A stretch of DNA of 8,777 nt from Rhodospirillales bacterium (GTDB taxonomy: Bacteria; Pseudomonadota; Alphaproteobacteria; Acetobacterales; Acetobacteraceae), in NCBI GenBank assembly GCA_018971905.1, contig JAGWZS010000065.1:1-8777 (forward strand), in the 5' to 3' direction. The stretch's first letter is position 1. Every line of letters starts with the position of its first letter. The notes under the pieces are model-generated. The model ran no database searches and was not told the DNA's origin. It was given only the letters and a program-made list of their open reading frames with translations. Shown here piece after piece: positions 1 through 5,582 of the stretch. Made by a program: the position numbers and the translations under genes.

Positions 1-48
1 CGGCAGCAGCCGCTCCATGGCGGCCGCAAAAGCATGGGCTACTGGCAA
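1..48 (-). CDS. tilS: Probable tilS start (tRNA-Ile lysidine synthetase), 5' partial
   Basis: Only about 16 codons lie inside the window. Read leftward from a TTG at 48-46, the frame gives MPVAHAFAAAMERLLP and runs off the edge. It has an in-frame TGA shortly upstream, so the start must be this TTG or the ATG at 18-16; no strong Shine-Dalgarno decides between them. The short stretch FAAAMERLLP resembles the N-terminal lead-in of alphaproteobacterial TilS proteins, which comes just before the SGGxDS ATP-binding loop (not visible here). Gene order supports it: tilS commonly follows pal and ybgF in this class. TilS converts the wobble C of the CAU anticodon of tRNA-Ile to lysidine. If TTG is the start, it overlaps the cpoB stop by 10 nt, suggesting translational coupling. 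The identity is inference from context and a few residues; the codon reading is direct. Confidence 0.45.
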   Translation of the reverse strand, partial: MPVAHAFAAAMERLLP

Positions 49-905
49 TGCGCCCGGCTGGATACCGCGTCGATGTCACGCTTCATCCCCGGTGAAGGCG
101 TGGTGAACTGGCTGTTCAGCGACGCCAGCGTCTCGCAGGCTTCCTGGTTCTGGTGAATCGCGGCGAGCGACGAAGCCAGCCCCAGCATGGCGTGCGGCGC
201 GTAGGTGCCGGTCTTGTTCATGTTATAGGTGTTGTAATACGCCACGGCGGCATTTTGTGCATCGCCCTGGGCCGCGTAGCTCTGCGCCGCCAGGTACTGC
301 GCCCGGTACGCCTGCGGCGCGGATTTATTATTGGCGACAATGCTCTGCGCCAGCTTCCCGGCGGCAGCGTAGTCGTGCTTGTCGTAAGCGCTGATTGCGG
401 CTTGCAACGCCGCTTTTGGGTCGCTGGGCGGCACAGCGGCCACCGGCGGCGCTGAAGGCGCCAAGCCCTGCGGCGTGTTATCCGCCTGCGGGCCAGGCGC
501 ACCACCCGGTGCCGCCCCCGGCGCCGCGGCACCACCATTGCTCATCTGAAATTTCAGATCGCCGATTTCCTTCTGCGTCTGGTCGTTCTGGGTCTGCACC
601 TGATGCTGAAGATCAGACACCTCGCCATTCAGGGTCTGTACCTGGGCCTGCAGCTGCTGCACCTGTGTCAGCAACGCCGGAACCAGCGAGTTGCCCGCCC
701 CGCTGCTGGGCGGTGGCGCGGCATTTCCACCCAAAGATGATCCGCCATTACCACCGCCCTGGGTCTGCAACTGCTGCATCTGCTGCTGCAACTGCAATAT
801 CTCGTTTTGCAGCGCGATCCCCTCCTGGCTCTGGATCAATGGCTGGGCGGAGGCACCCAGTGGCATGAGCAGCGTGGCGGCAAGCAGCGGAATTCTATAG
901 CGCAT
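39..905 (-). CDS. cpoB: Tol-Pal system protein CpoB/YbgF
   Basis: A 288-residue periplasmic protein. In the known family it works with the Tol-Pal complex and, in E. coli, coordinates outer-membrane constriction with septal peptidoglycan synthesis. Residues 1-20 are a Sec signal peptide (basic MRYR, hydrophobic core, cleavage near ASA-Q). Residues 26-48 and 78-120 are Gln-rich heptad-like coiled-coil segments, matching the YbgF N-terminal trimerisation region, split by a Gly/Ser/Pro-rich linker. A second Ala/Gly/Pro linker spans about 124-162. Residues 163-286 are TPR-like helices (AYDKHDYAAAGKLAQSIV, YLAAQSYAAQGD, LGLASSLAAIHQNQEACETL). Two cysteines (256 and 287) may form a disulfide. The ATG at 905-903 has a GGAG five bases upstream. 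It follows pal after 119 nt that contain a terminator, so it may have its own promoter. The low-complexity linkers make the interior variable; family assignment rests on architecture and position after pal. Confidence 0.85.
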   Translation of the reverse strand: MRYRIPLLAATLLMPLGASAQPLIQSQEGIALQNEILQLQQQMQQLQTQGGGNGGSSLGGNAAPPPSSGAGNSLVPALLTQVQQLQAQVQTLNGEVSDLQHQVQTQNDQTQKEIGDLKFQMSNGGAAAPGAAPGGAPGPQADNTPQGLAPSAPPVAAVPPSDPKAALQAAISAYDKHDYAAAGKLAQSIVANNKSAPQAYRAQYLAAQSYAAQGDAQNAAVAYYNTYNMNKTGTYAPHAMLGLASSLAAIHQNQEACETLASLNSQFTTPSPGMKRDIDAVSSRAHCQ

Positions 906-924
906 TGAAACTCCAGTCGGGGCC

Positions 925-940
925 TTTGAACGAATTCAAA
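925..940 (-). other. Small UUCG hairpin in the cpoB leader
   Basis: Read on the minus strand, TTTGAA-TTCG-TTCAAA forms a perfect 6-bp stem closed by a UUCG loop, about 20 nt upstream of the cpoB ATG. It lies just downstream of the candidate -10 box, so it could be an mRNA 5' structure or a small operator. Function is unknown; the A/T-rich stem is weak and chance is possible. Confidence 0.3.
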
Positions 941-967
941 TATAAACACGCAAACGCCCAAAACAAA
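939..967 (-). promoter_or_regulatory. Candidate promoter for cpoB
   Basis: On the minus strand TTGTTT (967-962) is followed after exactly 17 nt by TATATT (944-939), giving a near-consensus -10 box and a half-consensus -35 box. The -35 box coincides with the U-tract of the terminator that closes pal, so the same bases could end one transcript and help start the next. Predicted initiation is roughly 30 nt upstream of the cpoB start. This is a pattern match only. Confidence 0.3.
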
Positions 968-994
968 ACCGGCGGCCTTACGGGCCGCCGGTTG
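959..994 (-). terminator. Intrinsic terminator after pal
   Basis: A perfect 11-bp GC-rich stem (968-978 pairing with 984-994, arms AACCGGCGGCC and its complement) encloses a 5-nt loop. On the minus strand the stem is followed directly by TTTG and TTTTT, a classic rho-independent arrangement. It begins about 30 nt after the pal stop and lies before cpoB, so it should end or attenuate pal transcription and lower read-through into cpoB and tilS. On the plus strand the stem is followed by GACGCATT, so it is not bidirectional. Confidence 0.85.
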
Positions 995-1024
995 ACGCAT
1001 TCCCCGGCGAAACCGGGAGAGTGA

Positions 1025-1525
1025 TTAGTGGCAGTTCTGCGGGTTGAAGCCCTGAACCGAGGTAATCGCGTTACGGTTCTGCGCATAAGCAGCCTCGTCG
1101 TTGCCAGCGGCAACCGGGCAATCCTTACCATAGGAGATGGTCTGGATGCGCGAGGACGCAACACCCTGGGCAACCAGGTAGTCGCGGGCCGCGTTGGCAC
1201 GGCGCTGGCCAAGGGCCAAGTTATAGGTCTCGGTGCCGCGCTCATCGGCGTTACCCGCCACCAACACGTTCACGGAGGGGTACTTGGCGAGCCAGGCAGC
1301 CTGCTTGCTCAGCGTCGCGTCAGAGTCGCTGGAGAGGCTGGACTGGTTGAAAGCGTAGAACACGCGGTCGCCGACATTGGCAACAAGGTCCTGCTCGGAG
1401 CCCGGAGCCGGGCCGGTGGACGCCTCAGCGCCGGTCCCCGTGTTCGAGGCGGTGCTGGCGGGGTTGGAGGAGCAAGCTGCCAGCAGGGCAAGGCCGGCGA
1501 GAGCGCCCAGTGCTTTGATTTTCAT
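1025..1525 (-). CDS. pal: Peptidoglycan-associated lipoprotein Pal
   Basis: A 166-residue outer-membrane lipoprotein that binds peptidoglycan and TolB, holding the envelope layers together and supporting constriction at division. Residues 1-17 are a lipoprotein signal peptide with lipobox LLAAC, making Cys18 the lipidated residue; residues 19-45 are a Ser/Thr/Ala/Gly tether. An OmpA-like peptidoglycan-binding domain fills about 48-158. It contains GNADERGT (91-98) and YNLALGQRRANAARDYL (101-117), with Asp94 and the Arg108/109 pair where the diaminopimelate-binding residues of this fold sit, then SYGKDCP and QNRNAI. The usual FDFD stretch near the domain start is here FYAFNQSSL. Cys136 and Cys165 lie where they could form a disulfide near the C-terminus. 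The ATG (1525-1523) has only a weak upstream AGGG, but the signal peptide fixes the start. It heads the minus-strand unit with no tolB upstream. Confidence 0.95.
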   Translation of the reverse strand: MKIKALGALAGLALLAACSSNPASTASNTGTGAEASTGPAPGSEQDLVANVGDRVFYAFNQSSLSSDSDATLSKQAAWLAKYPSVNVLVAGNADERGTETYNLALGQRRANAARDYLVAQGVASSRIQTISYGKDCPVAAGNDEAAYAQNRNAITSVQGFNPQNCH

Positions 1526-1610
1526 GGTAGGAACCGATCCCTGTCCGAAGTTGGATGAGCAAAATTTAGCCGTTTGGTTGCGTAACCACTATGATTACGT
1601 CACCTCGCGG

Positions 1611-1640
1611 GCTGTACTCTCCCCGGCCGGGAAGGGTCAA
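1611..1640 (-). promoter_or_regulatory. Candidate promoter for pal
   Basis: On the minus strand TTGACC (1640-1635, within CTTGAC, the usual alphaproteobacterial -35 core) is followed after 18 nt by TACAGC (1616-1611), a weak -10 match. It would give a leader of roughly 80 nt before pal. Nothing better was seen in the region, but -10 boxes in this class are degenerate, so this remains a guess. Confidence 0.3.
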
Positions 1641-1690
1641 GCGCCACGTTCAGCTAAATTATTAGTCTAGCGGCGTTTTCTACGCCCGCA

Positions 1691-1723
1691 ATGATTTTCT
1701 TTGCCCCTGTTGATTATTTGTAA
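1691..1723 (+). CDS. Possible short leader ORF upstream of pheS (MIFFAPVDYL)
   Basis: A complete 10-codon ORF, ATG to TAA, with two adjacent Phe codons, 113 nt upstream of pheS. In E. coli a Phe-rich leader peptide (PheM) controls pheST by attenuation, which is why this was noticed. Against it: there is no visible Shine-Dalgarno, only two Phe codons, no clear terminator/antiterminator pair follows, and the best candidate pheS promoter lies downstream of it. It may well be chance in an A/T-rich stretch. Confidence 0.15.
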   Translation: MIFFAPVDYL

Positions 1724-1778
1724 CACCTTTGAAAAACCTGCTTTTCATCGCCGGTTAGCCGACGCCCCCCACTCTGAC

Positions 1779-1807
1779 TTGACATTTCCCGCCGCGCGCG
1801 GTCTGCC
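1779..1807 (+). promoter_or_regulatory. Candidate promoter for pheST
   Basis: A perfect TTGACA -35 box (1779-1784, within CTTGAC) lies 52 nt upstream of the pheS start. The expected -10 position 17 nt on reads TCTGCC, a poor match inside GC-rich sequence. The -35 box is the best in the intergenic region, and its position and orientation fit pheST, but the weak -10 keeps confidence low. Confidence 0.35.
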
Positions 1808-1836
1808 CTGCCCCGGAATACAGAGGCAAATTCAAG

Positions 1837-2916
1837 ATGCAGAGCAATCATTTGAAGGGCTTGGTGGAAACAGCGCTGCCCGCCATCGCGGCGGCGGACG
1901 CAGCATCTCTGGAAGAGCTGCGGGTTTCCCTGCTCGGCAAAAATGGCAATGTGACGTTGCTGTTAAAATCACTCGGCGGAATGGATGCCGAGGCCCGCAA
2001 AACCGCTGGCGCCGAGATCAACCACGCGAAAATGCAGATCACCGATGCGCTTTCGGCGCGGCGCGCGGTGCTGGATTCGCAGGCGCTTGAGCAGAAACTC
2101 GCCGCCGAACGCATCGATGTCACCCAGCCTCCCCGGCCCGACTCCGCCGGCGCGCTGCATCCGCTCTCCCGCACGCAGGAAGAACTGGCCGCCATCTTCG
2201 CCGCCATGGGCTTTGCCATCGCCGAAGGGCCGGATATCGAGAGCGACTGGAATAATTTCTCCGCCCTCAACATCCCCTCGCATCATCCCGCCCGGGCGAT
2301 GATGGACACGTTCTATCTCACGGGCGACCAGGTGCTGCGCACCCACACCTCGCCAGTGCAAATCCGCACCATGCTGGAATGGGCAAAAACCGAAGGGCTG
2401 GGCGAATCTCCCGCCCCCATCCGCATCATCGTGCCTGGCCGCACCTTCCGCGCCGACCATGACGCCACCCACTCCCCCATGTTCCATCAATGCGAGGGGC
2501 TGGTGATCGGCCAGGGCATCACGCTTGGCCATCTCAAAGGCTGCCTCATCGACTTTCTGCGCGCCTATTTCGGCTTACCGGAACTCCCCGTTCGCCTGCG
2601 CTCCAGCTATTTCCCCTTCACCGAGCCTTCGATGGAGGTTGATATCGGCTGGAACCGCAAAACCGGCGAACTGGGCGGTGGCACAGATTGGCTGGAAATC
2701 GGCGGGTCGGGTATGGTGCACCCCAACGTGCTCGCCAATTGCGGCATAGACCCGCGCCGTTTCCAGGGTTTTGCCTTCGGCATGGGGCTGGAGCGCATCA
2801 CCATGCTCAAGCACGGCATCGCCGATCTGCGTCTTTTCTACGAAAGCGACGTGCGCTGGCTGCGCCATTACGGCGCCTCGCCCCTTACCCCCGCCAGCCT
2901 GCACGAAGGACTATAA
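1837..2916 (+). CDS. pheS: Phenylalanyl-tRNA synthetase alpha subunit
   Basis: A 359-residue catalytic subunit of the alpha2-beta2 enzyme that charges tRNA-Phe with phenylalanine in the cytoplasm. Residues 1-90 form the N-terminal helical coiled-coil arm that contacts tRNA; the class II core runs from about 105 to 346. Seen motifs are the motif 1 region ([12 protein letters not shown], 150-161), [10 protein letters not shown] (168-177), motif 2 ([18 protein letters not shown], 201-218) and motif 3 ([14 protein letters not shown], 311-324). Ala313 in GFAFGMG is the position equivalent to E. coli Ala294, which sets the size of the Phe pocket, so normal specificity is expected. A tail of about 14 residues ([14 protein letters not shown]) extends past the usual end. 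An AGAGG lies 10 nt before the ATG. It is followed 4 nt later by pheT. No key residue appears missing. Confidence 0.97.
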   Translation: MQSNHLKGLVETALPAIAAADAASLEELRVSLLGKNGNVTLLLKSLGGMDAEARKTAGAEINHAKMQITDALSARRAVLDSQALEQKLAAERIDVTQPPRPDSAGALHPLSRTQEELAAIFAAMGFAIAEGPDIESDWNNFSALNIPSHHPARAMMDTFYLTGDQVLRTHTSPVQIRTMLEWAKTEGLGESPAPIRIIVPGRTFRADHDATHSPMFHQCEGLVIGQGITLGHLKGCLIDFLRAYFGLPELPVRLRSSYFPFTEPSMEVDIGWNRKTGELGGGTDWLEIGGSGMVHPNVLANCGIDPRRFQGFAFGMGLERITMLKHGIADLRLFYESDVRWLRHYGASPLTPASLHEGL

Positions 2917-2920
2917 GCCG

Positions 2921-5377
2921 ATGAAGTTCTCCCTCTCCTGGCTTAAAACCTGGCTGGAAACCGACGCCCCGCTGGAAGACATCCTCGCCACCCTCAACAA
3001 GATCGGCCTTGAGGTCGAAGGTGTTGAAAACAAGGCCGAGGCGCTGAAGCCCTTCACCATCGCCCAGATTATCGAGGCGCAGCCCCACCCCAACGCCGAC
3101 CGCCTGCGCGCCTGCCGCGTCACGGCGGGTGGAGCGGAGCTGTCCGTGGTCTGTGGTGCGCCCAATGCCCGCACCGGGCTTAAAGTGGTGTTCGCCCCCC
3201 CGGGTGCCACCATCCCCACCAGCGGCCTGGTGCTGAAAATAGGCGAGATTCGCGGCGTGAAATCCGAAGGCATGCTCACCAGCACCCGCGAGCTAGGCCT
3301 GGGCGAAGATCACGAGGGCATTATCGAACTGCCGGAAGACGCCCCCATCGGCGCCAATTATGCGCAATGGGCAGGGCTGGACGAGCCGGTCATCGAAATC
3401 TCCGTCACCCCCAACCGGGGCGATGCGCTTTCCGTGCGCGGCATCGCGCGGGACCTCGCGGCAGCCGGGTTGGGCACGCTGAAGCCCTTCGCCCCCGCTC
3501 CCATCAAGGGCAACGGCGCCTCCGCCATTCAGTGGGCGAACGCGTATGCGGAAGCCTGCCCCTGGATTCTCGGCCGCACCATTCGCGGCGTGAAGAACGG
3601 CCCCAGCCCGGCCTGGCTGGTGAAACGGCTGGAGAGCATCGGTCTGCGCCCCATCAACGCGCTCGTCGATATCACCAATTTCTTCACCTTCGACCTCGGC
3701 CGCCCGCTGCATGTGTTCGACGTGACGAAGATCAACGGCCCCACCCTCACCCTGCGCCGCGGGCAGGAGGGCGACAGCTTCCCCGGCCTTGCCGGCAAAG
3801 AGGTGCAGGCCAGCCATGAGGATTGCGTGATCGCCGACGGCGCCGGGGCGCAGTCCCTCGCCGGCATTACCGGCGGCGAGGGCACAGGCTGCGATGCTGC
3901 CACCACGGATGTGTTCATCGAATGCGCCTTGTTCGACCGTGTGAAGATCGCCCAGACCGGCCAGCGCGCGGGTATCTTCTCAGACGCCCGCGCCCGCTTT
4001 GAACGCGGGATCGACAGCCAGCTTCTCCCCGAAGCCCTGGACGCCGCCACTGCCATGGTGCTGGAACTCTGCGGCGGCGAGGCCAGCGAGATCACAGAGG
4101 CTGGTTCGCGCCCCGAGTGGAGCCGCCAGGCCAAATTACGCTTCGCGCGCTTGGCCAGCTTCGGCGGGTCGGACATCACACCTCCGGAAGCCATCGCCTC
4201 GCTGGAACGCCTCGGCTTCACCGTGGTGACGGAGGATGCCGCCAGCGTCACCGTCGCCGTGCCAAGCTGGCGCAATGATGTCGCTCAGCCGCCATCGCTG
4301 GACCAGGCGCCAGACCTGCCCGGTGCCATGGCCGCCGCCGAAGGTGCGGCCGAGATCGAGCCTGAGGCCGACCTCATCGAAGAAGTGCTGCGCCTGAAAG
4401 GGCTAGATGCCATCACCCCGGTTTCCCTGCCGGTTGCCTCCCTGGTGCCTGCCCCCATCCTCACGCCCAAGCAGGCCCGCACAGCATTGGCGCGCCGGGT
4501 GCTCGCCACGCGCGGGCTGCTGGAATGCGTGACGTTCAGCTTCACGGACGATGCCAGCAATGCCCTGTTCGGGGACGCACCGGAGAGCCTGCGCCTCGCC
4601 AACCCCATCTCCGCCGACCTCAACCAGATGCGCGCCACGCCGTTGGCCACACTGGCCCAGGCCGCCGCGCGCAACCTCGCCCGTGGCATCTCGGATTTCG
4701 GCCTGTTTGAAACTGGCCCGGCCTATGCGGCGGATACCTCCCAGGTGCTGGTGGCTGCCGGCCTGCGCGTGGGCGGCACCGGGCTTTCCGCCCTCACCCC
4801 AGCCCGTGCCTTCGACGCGATGGACGCGAAGGCGGATGCGCTCACCGTGCTCTCAGCCCTCGGCGTGCCGATGGACGCTGTCACCACCATTGCGGGTGGG
4901 CCGTCCTACTACCATCCAGGCCAGTCCGGCGCGCTGATGCAGGGGCCAAAAACCATGCTGGCCCGCTTTGGCACGCTGCACCCCAACCTTACGCGGGCGT
5001 TGGATTTGCCCACGGGCACGGTCGCGTTCGAAATCTTCCTGGACGCCATCCCCGAACCTAAACGCCGCAAGAAGACCGCCCCGGCGCTGCCGCCCTTCCA
5101 GCCATTGCGGCGGGATTTCGCCTTCCTGGTGGATGAGAGCGTGGGTGCCGAGGCCGTGCTGCGCGCCGCCCGCGGAGCAGAGCGCAGCCTCGTCACCGGC
5201 GTGGCGTTGTTCGACCGCTACCAGGGCAAGGGCGTACCGGAGGGCAAGGTCTCATTGGCCATCGCGGTCACGCTGCAACCGTCGGAAAAGAGCCTCACGG
5301 ACGCCGAAATCGAAGCCGTCTGCGCCAGGATCATCGCCGAAGTAGGCAAGAAAACCGGCGCCGCGCTGCGCGGCTGA
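2921..5377 (+). CDS. pheT: Phenylalanyl-tRNA synthetase beta subunit
   Basis: An 818-residue non-catalytic subunit that binds tRNA-Phe and edits mischarged Tyr-tRNA-Phe. The start is the ATG 4 nt after the pheS stop, because MKFSLSWLKTWLE is the standard N-terminus; the reading frame stays open further upstream but only as a shadow of pheS. Domains in order are the tRNA-binding OB fold (about 40-150, with PHPNADRL and VVCGAPNAR), the B3/B4 editing domain (about 210-385), B5-like regions (about 400-500), the synthetase-like core (about 510-710) and the anticodon-binding FDX-ACB domain (about 725-818, PLRRDFAFLVD). Editing-site residues can be placed: His264 in RPLHVFD, Glu334 in VFIECALF, Ser354 and Ala356 in IFSDARARFERG. 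Ser354 stands where E. coli has Thr. Odd: about 25 Ala/Pro-rich residues (455-480) separate PSWRNDV from EADLIEEVLRLKGLDAI, which are normally close together. Confidence 0.97.
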   Translation: MKFSLSWLKTWLETDAPLEDILATLNKIGLEVEGVENKAEALKPFTIAQIIEAQPHPNADRLRACRVTAGGAELSVVCGAPNARTGLKVVFAPPGATIPTSGLVLKIGEIRGVKSEGMLTSTRELGLGEDHEGIIELPEDAPIGANYAQWAGLDEPVIEISVTPNRGDALSVRGIARDLAAAGLGTLKPFAPAPIKGNGASAIQWANAYAEACPWILGRTIRGVKNGPSPAWLVKRLESIGLRPINALVDITNFFTFDLGRPLHVFDVTKINGPTLTLRRGQEGDSFPGLAGKEVQASHEDCVIADGAGAQSLAGITGGEGTGCDAATTDVFIECALFDRVKIAQTGQRAGIFSDARARFERGIDSQLLPEALDAATAMVLELCGGEASEITEAGSRPEWSRQAKLRFARLASFGGSDITPPEAIASLERLGFTVVTEDAASVTVAVPSWRNDVAQPPSLDQAPDLPGAMAAAEGAAEIEPEADLIEEVLRLKGLDAITPVSLPVASLVPAPILTPKQARTALARRVLATRGLLECVTFSFTDDASNALFGDAPESLRLANPISADLNQMRATPLATLAQAAARNLARGISDFGLFETGPAYAADTSQVLVAAGLRVGGTGLSALTPARAFDAMDAKADALTVLSALGVPMDAVTTIAGGPSYYHPGQSGALMQGPKTMLARFGTLHPNLTRALDLPTGTVAFEIFLDAIPEPKRRKKTAPALPPFQPLRRDFAFLVDESVGAEAVLRAARGAERSLVTGVALFDRYQGKGVPEGKVSLAIAVTLQPSEKSLTDAEIEAVCARIIAEVGKKTGAALRG

Positions 5378-5400
5378 GCCATCATCGGCTTAGCAGCGCG
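5363..5400. other. Hairpin between convergent pheT and RHH gene
   Basis: GCTGAGCC (5373-5380) pairs with GGCTTAGC (5387-5394) with one G-U pair around a 6-nt loop, and CGCGCT/AGCGCG can extend it beyond a bulge. It spans both stop codons. No U-tract follows on either strand, so it is not a classic intrinsic terminator. It may still block read-through or protect the 3' ends of the two convergent transcripts. Confidence 0.35.
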
Positions 5401-5582
5401 AACACCCGCAGGGCGGATGCCAGAGGCCGGTCTGGTCCGCGCCCGGCGTCAATCCGCGTTACCAGCGCGGAAAGAGCAAAGCCGTCGGCCTGCGCAATTC
5501 TCTCCAGCACCGCCCAGAACTCCGGCTCCAGCGCCACGCTGGTGCGGTGCCCGGAAAGTGAAAAGCTACGCTTTTCGAGCAT
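5382..5582 (-). CDS. Small ribbon-helix-helix domain protein (RHH_4-like)
   Basis: A 66-residue protein starting MLEKRSFSLSGHRTSVALEP. The pattern of a beta strand (KRSFSLSGHRTSVAL), helix (EPEFWAVLERIAQADG), turn and helix (ALSALVTRIDAGR), ending in LASALRVFALLSR, matches the small ribbon-helix-helix proteins found mostly in Alphaproteobacteria. These resemble DNA-binding repressors, but as far as I know their targets are not defined. The frame is open upstream to 5627, giving 15 more residues, but those lie inside hpnN and do not resemble the family. The ATG at 5582-5580 matches the family's usual N-terminus and overlaps the end of hpnN by 17 bp (different frame). No clear Shine-Dalgarno is present, so translation is probably coupled to hpnN. 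Its stop lies 4 nt from the convergent pheT stop. The fold is fairly secure; a regulatory role is inference. Confidence 0.8.
   Translation of the reverse strand: MLEKRSFSLSGHRTSVALEPEFWAVLERIAQADGFALSALVTRIDAGRGPDRPLASALRVFALLSR

Larger units (their letters stand above)
1526..1836. other. Divergent pal/pheS intergenic region
   Basis: These 311 bp separate the two start codons and hold no convincing protein gene. The part around 1645-1760 is more A/T-rich than its surroundings. It carries a -35-like CTTGAC on each strand (towards pal near 1640, towards pheS near 1779), a small GGCGT/ACGCC hairpin at 1672-1686, and a 10-codon ORF at 1691-1723. In many bacteria rpmI-rplT lie directly upstream of pheS; they are not here. 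I saw no riboswitch, T-box or clear attenuator with a U-run. Confidence 0.6.

Noticed and set aside
1028..1558. Plus-strand ORF of 176 codons opposite pal
   Set aside because: It is the antisense shadow of pal. Pal has a lipobox, an OmpA-like domain and correct length; the antisense product is Arg/Gly/Val-rich with no recognisable domain.
1701..2090. Plus-strand ORF of 129 codons overlapping the start of pheS
   Set aside because: It begins at a TTG without Shine-Dalgarno and runs into pheS in another frame. The product shows no family features.
1969..2532. Minus-strand ORF of 187 codons inside pheS
   Set aside because: Antisense frame of a well-supported synthetase gene; long open frames opposite GC-rich genes are expected.
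3529..4275. Minus-strand ORF of 248 codons inside pheT
   Set aside because: Antisense shadow of pheT, of Ser/Arg/Pro-rich composition, with no domain or start signal.
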